From NCBI RefSeq assembly GCF_016598485.1, contig NZ_JAEMUW010000003.1:310001-374000 (forward strand): a DNA stretch of 64,000 nucleotides. Reading direction: 5' to 3'. The stretch's first letter is position 1; the number at the start of each line of letters is the position of its first letter. Of this stretch, positions 9,189-17,492 are shown piece after piece. The stretch is from Micromonospora coerulea. GTDB taxonomy: Bacteria > Actinomycetota > Actinomycetes > Mycobacteriales > Micromonosporaceae. The position numbers were made by a program, and so were the translations under genes. The notes below the pieces were generated by a model that did not search any database, had not been told where the DNA came from, and saw only the letters and a list, made by a program, of their open reading frames with translations.

Positions 9189-10550
9189 TCAGGAGACGGT
9201 CACCGCCGCGGTGTCGTTGGCCGGGTTGTCATCCATGCGCGGGTAGTTGTGGAGGATCCGAACCTCGCCCGACACGCCGAGCGGGCCGTCGACCCGCAGG
9301 TCGAAGCCGACCAGGAAGGTCTCGCCGGCCGCGAAGACGCCCCCGGGCTTGGTGCAGTACCAGGTGACCGGGGTGGTCGGGTCCGACTCCTCCTCGCTGC
9401 CGCTCGGCCAGCAGTTCGCCGGGCGGTTGGTCACGGTGGTCCCGGTGGGTGCCGTGAAGGTGAACCGGGCCGCGTTGTCGCCGGAGATGGTGGCGTCCGG
9501 TACGCCAGGGCCGTCGTTGCGCAGGCCCATCTCGACCCGGACGGTGTCGCCGGCCGACCCGGTCGCGGTCGCGCCGAGCGCGACCACGTCGAAGGCGCCG
9601 TGGATCGCGCGCAGGTAGTACTGGCCGGACGGGTACTGGTGATCGGGTCCGAGCACGTCGACCGGCTCCCCCACCTGGCGCAGCCGTAGCGACTGGTCGG
9701 CGTCGCGGCGGGTGAAGGTCACGCCCGCGGGCAGCAGACCGGCGGTGTCGGCGGGGGCCACGGTCTGGGTGATCCGCTTGTCGCCGAGCGCGGCCGGACC
9801 GACCGTGGTGGCGAAGCCGCCGGGGACCTCGTACCGGGCGCCGGGGGCCAGTTCGCCGCCGATGGTGCAGACCACGATGGTGCTGAGCTGGTCACCGGCG
9901 CCGTACCGGCAGTTGCGGTAGGCGGCGGGCTCCAGGCCGACCGGGAAGCGGAGGGTGACGCGCAGGTCGTCCACCGGCCGGTCGCCCGCGCTGATCAGCC
10001 CCACCGGCATGGCGAGCCGGTCGCCGGTAGCCGTGCCGGTGACGTACTCGTCGACCACGTCGACCGCGTCCGGGCCGGCGTGCACGGTGACGGCGGCCTG
10101 CTGCGCCCATCCGTCGACGCCGTCGGCCAAAACGGTGTAGCTGATGGCCCCGGTCGCGCCGTCGGCGGCGCCGGTCACCGCCCGGAGCACGATCGGCAGG
10201 GTGCCGTTCAGGGTGCCGAACTCGTCCGGCGTGGCGGACGGGGGCATCGGACAGGTGACCGCCGCGGCGTCGGTGGCGCACCAGTCCGGGAAGGCGGCGG
10301 TGGCCACTCCCGTCAGCCCGGTCAGGTCGAAGGTCACCCGGGGGTTGGTCGCCCCGGTGCTGCTCAGAGCCAGGCCGGCGGTGCGGGCCGGGGCGCCGGT
10401 GGCGCCGACGGTGGTGTCGCCGAGCCAGCCGCTCACCCAGCCGGGGTCGGTCTCCGCCGACGCGGGGCTCGCCACCGCGCCGACCATCGTCGCGGTCGCG
10501 AGCGCCGCCGCGCCGACCCGGAATGCGCCGGTGTCGCGCACAGATCTCAT
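9189..10550 (-). CDS. Secreted DUF11-like beta-repeat protein
   Basis: 453-residue exported protein of unknown function. The N terminus is a classic signal peptide ending in ASPASA near residue 32. The rest is Thr/Val/Gly-rich and predicted all-beta, with two or three immunoglobulin-like modules; phrases such as MGLRNDGPGVPDA and the final NNPANDTAAVTV-like stretch recall CARDB/DUF11 repeat domains of bacterial surface proteins. There is no sortase motif or C-terminal helix, so it is probably released or wall-associated. A good ribosome-binding site (AGGGAG) precedes the ATG. It resembles the LPXTG-like protein at 50773 in style, not necessarily by descent. Confidence 0.7.
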   Translation of the reverse strand: MRSVRDTGAFRVGAAALATATMVGAVASPASAETDPGWVSGWLGDTTVGATGAPARTAGLALSSTGATNPRVTFDLTGLTGVATAAFPDWCATDAAAVTCPMPPSATPDEFGTLNGTLPIVLRAVTGAADGATGAISYTVLADGVDGWAQQAAVTVHAGPDAVDVVDEYVTGTATGDRLAMPVGLISAGDRPVDDLRVTLRFPVGLEPAAYRNCRYGAGDQLSTIVVCTIGGELAPGARYEVPGGFATTVGPAALGDKRITQTVAPADTAGLLPAGVTFTRRDADQSLRLRQVGEPVDVLGPDHQYPSGQYYLRAIHGAFDVVALGATATGSAGDTVRVEMGLRNDGPGVPDATISGDNAARFTFTAPTGTTVTNRPANCWPSGSEEESDPTTPVTWYCTKPGGVFAAGETFLVGFDLRVDGPLGVSGEVRILHNYPRMDDNPANDTAAVTVS

Positions 10551-10608
10551 CGGACTCCCTTGAGGAAGGTGGACCGACCGGGCATCGGGCCCGATCGGCG
10601 CGCCGATC

Positions 10609-10842
10609 CTAAGGGGAGGCGGTACCGGAGCTGGTCCCCGTCCCCGTCCCCGGGCGACGCCGGCTGAGCACGTCGTCGACCCGCAGGGTCACCTGGTACG
10701 CCACCTCGGGCAGGTCGGACAGGTCGAGGCGGTCGGCCCGGAGGGCGAACTGGGCGTGCAGCTCGCGGGCCACGGCGTCGCGGATCTCCACCAACAGCGG
10801 GGAGAGCCCGTCCGGGTCGCCCGACACGTACGCGTCGTCCAT
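10609..10842 (-). CDS. Small conserved-type protein of unknown function
   Basis: 77-residue soluble acidic protein, unrecognised. The ATG at 10842 gives MDDAYVSGDPDG; an upstream in-frame start at 10947 would add an Arg-rich low-complexity segment unlikely to be real. The middle (EIRDAVARELHAQFALRADRL) is predicted helical and the C terminus is a Gly/Thr repeat tail. It lies just downstream of the MarR gene on the same strand, with about 90 bases between. Function cannot be inferred. Confidence 0.5.
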   Translation of the reverse strand: MDDAYVSGDPDGLSPLLVEIRDAVARELHAQFALRADRLDLSDLPEVAYQVTLRVDDVLSRRRPGTGTGTSSGTASP

Positions 10843-10931
10843 CGGCCCATCCTCCGCCGCGCCCAGCCGGGGCAGGGCCCCGTGGCTCCTGCCCCGGCTC
10901 CGGGGACGCCGAATTTCACGCCGGGACGGGG

Positions 10932-11402
10932 TCAGCCGCCGAACCACCCGGGCACGTCGAGGCGGAAGAAGTTGGCCGAGGCGACCGTCCGCAGGTCGTC
11001 CTCCAGCGCGGCGACGCGCTCGGGGCCGAGCGTCGCCGCCCAGCGGTCGCGCAGCTCGTCGAAGACGACCGCCGAGCGGCGCAGCCCGTCCAGGCCGCGT
11101 TCGGTCACCCGGACCAGCTTGCGCCGGGCGTCCGCGAGGTCGTCGGCGCGCTCGAGGTAGCCCAGGGCGACCAGCCGGTCCACCGTCTTGCCGGCGGCCT
11201 GCTTGCTGACGCCGAGACGTTGCCCCAGCTCGGAGGCGGTGGTGCCGTCGACGCCGACGGCCTGGAGGACGAAGCCGTGCGCCGGCCGCAGCTCCGGGTG
11301 CCCCTGCCGGGCCAGTTCGGCGTGCAGGTCGTCGATGAGCGTGCGAAAGCCGGCGAGCAGCAGCAGCGGCAGCGCGAAGCCGGGACGGTCAGGCGTTGCC
11401 AT
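10932..11402 (-). CDS. MarR-family transcriptional regulator
   Basis: 156-residue winged-helix repressor. The recognition-helix region is ASELGQRLGVSKQAAGKTVDRLVALGYLER, followed by the wing DARRKLVRVTERG. ATG at 11402 is preferred to a TTG nine bases upstream. The protein has no cysteine, so it is not an OhrR-type thiol peroxide sensor; an aromatic ligand is more likely. It is divergent from an AhpD-like gene, and the 63-base spacer contains a perfect dyad that it probably binds, controlling both genes. Confidence 0.87.
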   Translation of the reverse strand: MATPDRPGFALPLLLLAGFRTLIDDLHAELARQGHPELRPAHGFVLQAVGVDGTTASELGQRLGVSKQAAGKTVDRLVALGYLERADDLADARRKLVRVTERGLDGLRRSAVVFDELRDRWAATLGPERVAALEDDLRTVASANFFRLDVPGWFGG

Positions 11403-11427
11403 ACTCGACAACCCCGTTTACTATTTG

Positions 11428-11442
11428 GTCAACCACGTTGAC
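11428..11442. promoter_or_regulatory. Candidate MarR operator
   Basis: Perfect inverted repeat GTCAAC-CAC-GTTGAC in the divergent MarR/AhpD-like promoter region, within a locally A+T-rich stretch. Half-site length and spacing suit a MarR dimer. It lies 24 bases upstream of the AhpD-like start and 26 bases upstream of the marR start. Confidence 0.6.
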
Positions 11443-11465
11443 TACCCTATCCGAGGGGAACTGCC

Positions 11466-12026
11466 TTGTCCCGACCGGTCTTCACCGCCCACACTCCCGA
11501 CACCGCGCCCGCCGCCGCCCGCCCGACCCTGGACGCCGTGCAGAAGAATTTCGGCTACCTGCCCGCCGCCGTCGCCCTGATGGCCGAGTCCCCCCAGCTG
11601 CTGAAGGGCTTCCTCGGCGCCAACGCCGTCTTCGAGGCCGGCAGCCTGGCCCCGGTGGAGCGGGAGGTCCTGGTCCTCACCGTGGCCACCCGCAACGAAT
11701 GCCATCTCTGCGTCGCCATGCACACCCCCACCCTGTCCGGCCACGGCGGTACGCCGGAGCTGGTCGGCGCGCTGCGGGCCGGCACCGAACTGCCCGACGC
11801 GCGGCTGGAGGCGCTGCGCCGGTTCACCCTCGCGGTCCTCGACCACCGGGGCGCCGTCCCGGACGCCGACCTCGCCGCCTTCCTCGACGCGGGTTGGCAG
11901 CCCCGCCAGGCGCTCGACGTGGTGCTCGGCGTCGGCACGTACACCATCTCGACCTTCGCGAACCGGCTCACCGGCGCGCCGCTCGACCCGTCCCTGGCCG
12001 CGTACGCCTGGCAGCCGGCCGCCTGA
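11466..12026 (+). CDS. AhpD-like carboxymuconolactone decarboxylase-family protein
   Basis: 186-residue protein of the CMD/AhpD superfamily. The redox motif ECHLCVAMH carries C79, C82 and H86 with the adjacent glutamate, as in peroxidase-related AhpD proteins, so a thiol-based peroxidase or disulfide reductase activity is likely. Translation starts at TTG 11466, supported by GAGGGGAA just upstream. The divergent MarR gene probably regulates it. It ends head-to-head with the hydrolase gene, separated by 6 bases. Physiological substrate unknown. Confidence 0.85.
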   Translation: MSRPVFTAHTPDTAPAAARPTLDAVQKNFGYLPAAVALMAESPQLLKGFLGANAVFEAGSLAPVEREVLVLTVATRNECHLCVAMHTPTLSGHGGTPELVGALRAGTELPDARLEALRRFTLAVLDHRGAVPDADLAAFLDAGWQPRQALDVVLGVGTYTISTFANRLTGAPLDPSLAAYAWQPAA

Positions 12027-12035
12027 GCCGGCTCA
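12024..12035. repeat. 12-bp palindrome containing both stop codons
   Basis: TGAGCCGGCTCA is perfectly self-complementary and contains the stop codons of both convergent genes (11466-12026 and 12033-12905). Too short to be a convincing terminator by itself. Confidence 0.4.
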
Positions 12036-12905
12036 GCCGCGCAGGAACGGCAGCAGCAGGGCGGTCAGCTCGGCCGGGCGCTCCTCGAACAGCCAGTGGC
12101 CGCAGTCCTGCACCACCTCGCCGGTCACCGTGTCGGCGTACCGGCGGACCTGCGCGGCCACCTGCTCGCCGAGGCTGGCCCGGGCGCCCACGGCCAGGAC
12201 CGGCATCGGCAGCCTGGCCGACCGGTACCCGGCGTTGTCCGCCACGTCCTGCGCGAACGCCCGGAACCAGTCGAAGCTGGCCCGCAGGTGGTCCGGGTTG
12301 CGCAGGTGCCGGGCGTACTCCTCGATGTCGTCCGGGCCGAGGCTGCCCTTGTTCACCATGATCGAGTCGGTGAAGCGGTCCACCCAGAGCCGCTCCCGGC
12401 CGGTGATCAGCTGCTCCGGCAGGCCGTTGCCGACGTTGAAGAAGCCGAAGTTCCACACCGCCGGGCCGGCGGGGGTCAGGGCCGGGATCTCGTAGAGGCT
12501 CTCGTCCGGGATCGGCGCCTCGGTGAGCACCAGCCGGGACACCACGTCGGGATGGGCGGCGGCGTAGGCGTACGCGACCATCGTCCCCAGGTCGTGGCCG
12601 ACCAGCCGGATGTCGTCGCTCAGGCCGAGTCCGGTGAGCAGCCCGTGCAGGTCCGCGGCGAGCGTCTTCTTGTCGTACCCGCCGGCCGGGGCGTCGCTGT
12701 CGCCGAAGCCGCGCTGGTCCGGCGCGACCACCTCGAACGAGCGCCCCAGCTCGGGCAGCACGTGCCGCCACATGTGCCAGCACTGCGGATAGCCGTGCAG
12801 CAGCACCAGCGGGGGCCCGCTGCCGCCCCGTACGTAGTTGAGGGTGACCTCGCCGACCCGCGCCCGCTGCTCGGTGAACCCGGCCGGAACCCGTCCCTCG
12901 CCCAT
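12033..12905 (-). CDS. Alpha/beta hydrolase, epoxide hydrolase/dehalogenase type
   Basis: 290-residue alpha/beta-hydrolase. The nucleophile elbow is GHDLGT with aspartate D105, not serine; this points to the epoxide hydrolase or haloalkane/haloacetate dehalogenase branch. The oxyanion motif HGYP is in LLHGYPQCWHMW, DQRGFGDSD follows, and the catalytic histidine is in VVQDCGHWLFEE near the C terminus. The start at ATG 12905 is chosen from the beginning of homology. Divergent from ubiD and convergent with the AhpD-like gene. Substrate cannot be predicted more closely. Confidence 0.87.
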   Translation of the reverse strand: MGEGRVPAGFTEQRARVGEVTLNYVRGGSGPPLVLLHGYPQCWHMWRHVLPELGRSFEVVAPDQRGFGDSDAPAGGYDKKTLAADLHGLLTGLGLSDDIRLVGHDLGTMVAYAYAAAHPDVVSRLVLTEAPIPDESLYEIPALTPAGPAVWNFGFFNVGNGLPEQLITGRERLWVDRFTDSIMVNKGSLGPDDIEEYARHLRNPDHLRASFDWFRAFAQDVADNAGYRSARLPMPVLAVGARASLGEQVAAQVRRYADTVTGEVVQDCGHWLFEERPAELTALLLPFLRG

Positions 12906-13037
12906 CGTCGCCCCCTCACCGCAGGATCGCTCGACTACCCGGCGGCGGCCCCGGCATGCCCGGGCCGCCGCCGGCATCGGCCGCGTCACACCACCCGGCG
13001 TCGGCGAGCGGGAGGCCGGTACGGGAGACTGGCTCCC

Positions 13038-14498
13038 ATGGCGGCTCGTGGCTTCCCGTACACCGATCTCAAGGACTTCCTCGCGGCCCTGGAGCGCGCG
13101 GGCGAGCTGCGGCGGGTCAGCGTCCCGGTCGACCCCACCCTGGAGATCAGCGAGGTGGTCACCCGGACCGTCCGCGCCGGCGGCCCGGCGCTGCTCTTCG
13201 AGCGGCCGACCCGCGGCGAGATGCCGGTGGCGATCAACCTCTTCGGCACCGAGAAGCGGATGGCGATGGCGCTCGGCGTCGACTCCCTCGATGAGATCGG
13301 CGCGCGGATCGGCGCGCTGATCAAGCCGGAGCTGCCGGTCGGCTGGTCCGGCATCCGCGAGGGCCTCGGCAAGGTCATGCAGCTCAAGTCCGTGCCGCCG
13401 CGCAAGGTGAAGACCGCGCCCTGCCAGGAGGTGGTCTACTCCGGGGACGACGTCGACCTGAACCGGCTGCCCGGGCTCCAGGTCTGGCCCGGTGACGGGG
13501 GCGTCTTCCACAACTACGGGCTGACCCACACCAAGCACCCCGAGACCGGCAAGCGCAACCTCGGCCTCTACCGCCTCCAGCAGCACAGCCGGAACACCCT
13601 CGGGATGCACTGGCAGATCCACAAGGACTCCACCGCCCACCACGCGGTCGCCGAGCGGCTCGGCGAGCGCCTGCCGGTCGCGGTCGCGATCGGCTGCGAC
13701 CCGGTGGTCTCGTACGCGGCCAGCGCGCCGCTGCCCAGCGACATCGACGAGTACCTGTTCGCCGGCTTCCTGCGCGGCGAGCGGGTCGAGATGGTCGACT
13801 GCCTCACCGTCCCGCTGCAGGTGCCGGCGCACGCGCAGATCGTGCTGGAGGGCTACCTGGAGCCCGGCGAGCGGCTGCCCGAGGGCCCGTTCGGCGACCA
13901 CACCGGCTTCTACACCCCGGTCGAGCCGTTCCCGGTGCTGCACATCGAGACGATGACCATGCAGCGGAACCCGGTCTACCACTCGATCGTCACCTCCAAG
14001 CCGCCGCAGGAGGACCACGGCCTGGGCAAGGCCACCGAACGGATCTTCCAGCCGCTGCTCAAGCTGCTGATCCCGGACATCGTCGACTACGACCTGCCGG
14101 CCGCCGGGGTGTTCCACAACTGCGCGATCGTGTCGATCCGCAAGCGCTACCCGAAGCACGCGCAGAAGGTGATGAACGCGATCTGGGGCGCCCACCTGAT
14201 GTCGCTGACCAAGCTGATCGTGATCGTCGACGCCGACTGCGACGTGCACGACTACAACGAGGTCGCCTTCCGCGCCTTCGGCAACGTCGACTACGCCCGC
14301 GACCTGCTCCTCACCGAGGGCCCGGTGGACCACCTCGACCACGCGTCGTACCAGCAGTTCTGGGGTGGCAAGGTGGGCGTCGACGCGACCCGCAAGCTGC
14401 CCACCGAGGGTTACACCCGCGGTTGGCCGGAGGAGATGACCATGTCGCCGGAGGTCACCTCCCTGGTCGACAAGCGCTGGAAGGAGTACGGGATCTGA
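13038..14498 (+). CDS. mqnL: UbiD-family decarboxylase, probable menaquinone (futalosine) type
   Basis: 486-residue prenylated-FMN-dependent decarboxylase. Conserved family segments include PFGDHTGFYTPVEPFPV and NPVYHSIVTSKPPQEDH. In futalosine-pathway bacteria, UbiD/UbiX homologues replace the decarboxylation step on the naphthoate ring, and the genes for UbiA and UbiX homologues follow here, as do mqnE, mqnA and mqnC elsewhere in the window. The stop overlaps the UbiA start by one base. Other UbiD enzymes act on aromatic acids, but this neighbourhood makes menaquinone synthesis the best reading. Symbol tentative. Confidence 0.85.
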   Translation: MAARGFPYTDLKDFLAALERAGELRRVSVPVDPTLEISEVVTRTVRAGGPALLFERPTRGEMPVAINLFGTEKRMAMALGVDSLDEIGARIGALIKPELPVGWSGIREGLGKVMQLKSVPPRKVKTAPCQEVVYSGDDVDLNRLPGLQVWPGDGGVFHNYGLTHTKHPETGKRNLGLYRLQQHSRNTLGMHWQIHKDSTAHHAVAERLGERLPVAVAIGCDPVVSYAASAPLPSDIDEYLFAGFLRGERVEMVDCLTVPLQVPAHAQIVLEGYLEPGERLPEGPFGDHTGFYTPVEPFPVLHIETMTMQRNPVYHSIVTSKPPQEDHGLGKATERIFQPLLKLLIPDIVDYDLPAAGVFHNCAIVSIRKRYPKHAQKVMNAIWGAHLMSLTKLIVIVDADCDVHDYNEVAFRAFGNVDYARDLLLTEGPVDHLDHASYQQFWGGKVGVDATRKLPTEGYTRGWPEEMTMSPEVTSLVDKRWKEYGI

Positions 14499-15409
14499 TG
14501 GCGGTCCTCGACGCGCCGGCCGAGAAGCCGGGCCGGGTGAAGTCCTTCCTCAAGCTCGTCACGATCGAGCACTCGGTCTTCGCGCTGCCCTTCGCGTACC
14601 TGTCCGCGCTCACCGCGATGCGGGTCGACGGCGGGCACGTCCGCTGGCTCGACCTGCTGCTGATCACCGTGGCGATGGTCGGGGCGCGCACGTTCGCCAT
14701 GGCCGCCAACCGGATCCTCGACCGGCGGATCGACGCGCGGAACCCGCGTACCGCGAACCGGGAGCTGGTCACCGGGGCGGTGAGCGTGCGGACGGCCTGG
14801 ACCGGCGCGGCGGTCGCGCTGGTGGTCTTCCTCGCCGCCGCCGCCCTGCTCAACCCGCTCTGCCTGGTGCTCGCCCCGCTCGCCGTGGTGCCGCTGGTCG
14901 TCTACCCGTACGGCAAGCGGTTCACCAACTGGCCGCACGCCATCCTCGCGATCGCCCAGGCGGTCGGCCCGGTGGGGGCCTGGCTCGCGGTGACCGGCAC
15001 CCTCGCCGGCTCCGGGCCGGCCTGGCTGCTGGGCGCGGCCGTCGGCCTCTGGATCGGCGGCTTCGACCTGATCTACGCCTGCCAGGACGACGAGGTGGAC
15101 CGGAAGATCGGCGTGCACAGCGTGCCCGCCCGGTACGGCCGGCGCTTCGCGCTGCACGCCTCCACCGTCGCGCACGTGGTCACCTTCGGGCTCTTCATCT
15201 GGTTCGGCGCGCTGGTCGGCTTCGGCTGGCTCTGGTGGATCGGCCTGGCGTTCACCGCGGTCGCGTTCGGCTACCAGCACCTGGTGGTCACCCCGACCGA
15301 CCTGAGCAAGGTCAACCGGGCGTTCTTCACCGCCAACGGCTTCGTCGGCATCGCGCTCTTCGTCTTCGCGCTGCTCGACCTGGTGGTCCGGCTCGACCTG
15401 CGCCCCTGA
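14498..15409 (+). CDS. mqnP: UbiA-family prenyltransferase, probable MqnP
   Basis: 303-residue membrane prenyltransferase with about eight helices. Both Mg-diphosphate motifs are visible: NRILDRRID (N-x3-D-x3-D) and YACQDDEVDRKIG. It should attach the polyprenyl tail to the naphthoate from the futalosine route. Start overlaps the UbiD stop (TGATG), so the two are coupled. MenA of the classical pathway is a related alternative, but linkage to UbiD and the presence of mqnA, mqnC and mqnE favour MqnP. It ends only 9 bases from the convergent terpene synthase gene. Confidence 0.86.
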   Translation: MAVLDAPAEKPGRVKSFLKLVTIEHSVFALPFAYLSALTAMRVDGGHVRWLDLLLITVAMVGARTFAMAANRILDRRIDARNPRTANRELVTGAVSVRTAWTGAAVALVVFLAAAALLNPLCLVLAPLAVVPLVVYPYGKRFTNWPHAILAIAQAVGPVGAWLAVTGTLAGSGPAWLLGAAVGLWIGGFDLIYACQDDEVDRKIGVHSVPARYGRRFALHASTVAHVVTFGLFIWFGALVGFGWLWWIGLAFTAVAFGYQHLVVTPTDLSKVNRAFFTANGFVGIALFVFALLDLVVRLDLRP

Positions 15410-15418
15410 CCGGCGGGC

Positions 15419-16384
15419 TCAGGACCCGGGGGCGACCGGGTAGCGGGCGCTTTCCAGCGTCCAGTCCACCGTGCCGCGAACGGCGTGGGCCACCCCGTCG
15501 AGATGGGCGGTGACCGCCTCGTCCAGCGTCGGACCGAACGACGGCACCGCCGCGCGCAGCGCCACGAACCGGGCCATCCCCGCCCGCCAGCGCTCGGCCA
15601 CCAGCTCCACCGCCGTCTCCACCGGTACCCGTTGCTCCGTCGCCACCGCCAGCACCAGGTTGTGGCCGCCGGCGCTGGCCCGGTCCTGCTCCAGCGACGC
15701 CAGGTCGTTGAACCAGGAGAGCAGGTCGTTGCCGAGGTGGGCGATCCGGCGCAGCGCGGGATGGTGGTAGACCGCGTCGGGTAGCGGCCGGCCGGCCGCG
15801 AACTCGATCAGCGGGTACGACACGTAGGCCGCCGAGGTCGCCCGGCGCAGCGCCACGTACTCCGCCACCCCGGGCGCCCGGCCGGTGGCCTTGGCCACCG
15901 CCTCCCGCCAGGCTCCGTCGAGGTGATCGGCGACGGCGTCGGTGAAGCGCGCCCGCCAGCGGGCCGGCATCCGCCGCCGCGGCTCCCGCCAGGCCTGTAC
16001 GAGCAGCCGCCGCAGCGGCCCGGAGAAGCTGGGATGGCGCGCCCGCGGCCCCTCCCGCAGCAGGCCGAGCACCCCGTCCCGCAGCGCCCGGATCTGCGGT
16101 GGCGTCAGCCGGTCCGGCCGATCGCACGCGTCGTCGACCAGGAAGAACCAGGTGAACAGGGCGGTCAGCACCCGCAGGTCCGGCTCGGTGGCGTCCGGGA
16201 AGAGCCGGCCGGCGTACCGGGCGAAGCCGGCCCGGTCCAGCCGGTCCAGCGCCGCGGCGTCCAGCGGCAGGCCGAGGCGGGTCAGCTGGCCGAGCAGCCA
16301 CACCTGCGTCGGGTCGGCGTACGGGGAGAGCCGGGGCGCGATCGGGCAGGCGGACCGCAGCGCCTGGAGCACCGCCTCCGTCAT
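15419..16384 (-). CDS. Class I terpene synthase family protein
   Basis: 321-residue all-alpha terpene synthase. The metal-binding acidic motif is DDACD (D84, D85, D88), the NSE triad is NDLLSWFND (N219, S223, D227), an upstream arginine in YVALRRATSAA suits the diphosphate sensor, and the C terminus carries an ARY pair like the canonical RY. All catalytic elements of a bacterial sesqui- or diterpene cyclase are therefore present. It lies on the opposite strand between the UbiA and UbiX genes. No prenyl diphosphate synthase or P450 is adjacent. Product unknown; start chosen at ATG 16384. Confidence 0.83.
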   Translation of the reverse strand: MTEAVLQALRSACPIAPRLSPYADPTQVWLLGQLTRLGLPLDAAALDRLDRAGFARYAGRLFPDATEPDLRVLTALFTWFFLVDDACDRPDRLTPPQIRALRDGVLGLLREGPRARHPSFSGPLRRLLVQAWREPRRRMPARWRARFTDAVADHLDGAWREAVAKATGRAPGVAEYVALRRATSAAYVSYPLIEFAAGRPLPDAVYHHPALRRIAHLGNDLLSWFNDLASLEQDRASAGGHNLVLAVATEQRVPVETAVELVAERWRAGMARFVALRAAVPSFGPTLDEAVTAHLDGVAHAVRGTVDWTLESARYPVAPGS

Positions 16385-16469
16385 CCCGAACCCTCCCTCT
16401 GCCCGTGGATCGCCGACGGAAGCATGGCAGCTACCCGCGACGAGTGTGGTCCGGCGGGACAACGATGCG

Positions 16470-16481
16470 TGTCCCGGGACA
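16470..16481. promoter_or_regulatory. Palindrome between terpene synthase and UbiX genes
   Basis: TGTCCCGGGACA is a perfect 12-base palindrome in the 170-base divergent spacer. CGGGACAA also occurs just upstream and GCGGGACG just downstream, giving three related copies within about 35 bases. Candidate shared operator for the divergent genes. Confidence 0.4.
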
Positions 16482-16554
16482 AGCGGGACGCTCCGGACCC
16501 GTACCCGCCGGGGGTGCCCGCCCGGCTTCGGGACCGACCAGGCAGGCTTGTCGC

Positions 16555-17199
16555 ATGCGTGAACCATGGGTGGTGGGCGTCTCCGGCGCCTCCGGCACGC
16601 CGTACGCGGCGGCGGTCGTCCGCGGCCTGCTGGACGCCGGCGAGGCGGTCGACCTGATCGTCTCGCGGGCCGCCCGGCTGACCATCCTCGACGAGACCGG
16701 CCGGCCGTTCCGGGACGGACACTGGGCCGAAGACCTGGCCGCCTGGCTGGGGCGCGACCTGGCCGGCGCGGACCTACGGCACTGGCCGGCGGGGGACCTC
16801 GCGGCGGGGCCGAGCAGCGGCTCCTACCGGGTCCGCGGCATGGCGGTGGTGCCGGCGAGCACCGCGGCCTGCGCGGGGATCGCCATCGGGCTCTCCAAGG
16901 ACCTGCTGCAGCGGGCCGCCGAGGTCAACCTGAAGGAGCGGCGGCCGGTGGTGGTGGTGCCCCGGGAGACCCCGGTTACCCGCAGCCACCTGGAGCATCT
17001 CATCGCGCTGCACGACGCCGGCGCGGTGGTGCTGCCGGCCAGCCCCGGGTTCTACGGTGCCGGCGCGTCGGCGACCGCGCAGCAACTGGTCGACTTTGTG
17101 GCCGGCAAGGTGCTGGACGCGCTCGGCGTGCCCCACACGCTGTTCCGTCGCTGGTCCGGCGAACTGGCCGCGGCCCAACGGGACGCGGACCGGTCCTGA
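16555..17199 (+). CDS. mqnM: UbiX-family flavin prenyltransferase
   Basis: 214-residue flavoprotein that makes prenylated FMN, the cofactor of UbiD decarboxylases. The FMN-binding start VVGVSGASGTPYA, the VVPASTAACAGIAIGLSKDLLQRAAEV segment and VVVVPRETP are diagnostic. It supplies cofactor to the UbiD encoded at 13038 and, with it, serves menaquinone synthesis. ATG at 16555 is chosen because homology starts there; the frame is open further upstream. Separated from its partners by the terpene synthase gene. Symbol follows the proposed futalosine nomenclature and is tentative. Confidence 0.88.
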   Translation: MREPWVVGVSGASGTPYAAAVVRGLLDAGEAVDLIVSRAARLTILDETGRPFRDGHWAEDLAAWLGRDLAGADLRHWPAGDLAAGPSSGSYRVRGMAVVPASTAACAGIAIGLSKDLLQRAAEVNLKERRPVVVVPRETPVTRSHLEHLIALHDAGAVVLPASPGFYGAGASATAQQLVDFVAGKVLDALGVPHTLFRRWSGELAAAQRDADRS

Positions 17200-17213
17200 C
17201 GGCCGGTCCGCGT
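17183..17213. terminator. Hairpin straddling the ubiX stop codon
   Basis: ACGCGGACCGG (17183-17193) pairs perfectly with CCGGTCCGCGT (17203-17213), 11 base pairs with a 9-base loop that holds the TGA stop at 17197-17199. It separates the convergent ubiX and bldC genes. No U tract. Confidence 0.6.
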
Positions 17214-17225
17214 GCCGATCCGTAG

Positions 17226-17492
17226 TCAGTACATGCCGGCGTTGGCCGGTCCGGGGCCGGTCGAAGCGGTCGGGCCCACGTTGCGTGGCTTGCCCATGTC
17301 CTCCGCCTCGTCCAGCATGCCCTCCCCCTCAAGCAGGGCCCGCACCTCGGATTCCCGAAACCGGCGATGCCCGCCTGGAGTCCGGATGCTGCCGATCCGG
17401 CCGGCCGCCGCCCAACGCGTCACAGTCTTCGGGTCAACCCGAAACAGCGCGGCGACCTCACCCGGTGTCAGCAGGCGATCTCCAGTGTCCAC
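17226..17492 (-). CDS. bldC: BldC-type MerR-like developmental regulator
   Basis: 88-residue single-domain DNA-binding protein. LLTPGEVAALFRVDPKTVTRWAAAGRIGSIRTPGGHRRF is the near-invariant BldC winged helix-turn-helix; read here in overlapping parts, its key elements are the FRVDPKTVTRW helix and the RTPGGHRR wing. BldC of Streptomyces lacks a dimerisation domain, binds DNA as head-to-tail arrays and holds back sporulation. GTG at 17492 with GAGGAGG upstream fits the family length, allowing a ~20-residue longer C-terminal tail ending in ANAGMY. Supports a differentiating actinomycete host. Confidence 0.9.
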   Translation of the reverse strand: MDTGDRLLTPGEVAALFRVDPKTVTRWAAAGRIGSIRTPGGHRRFRESEVRALLEGEGMLDEAEDMGKPRNVGPTASTGPGPANAGMY

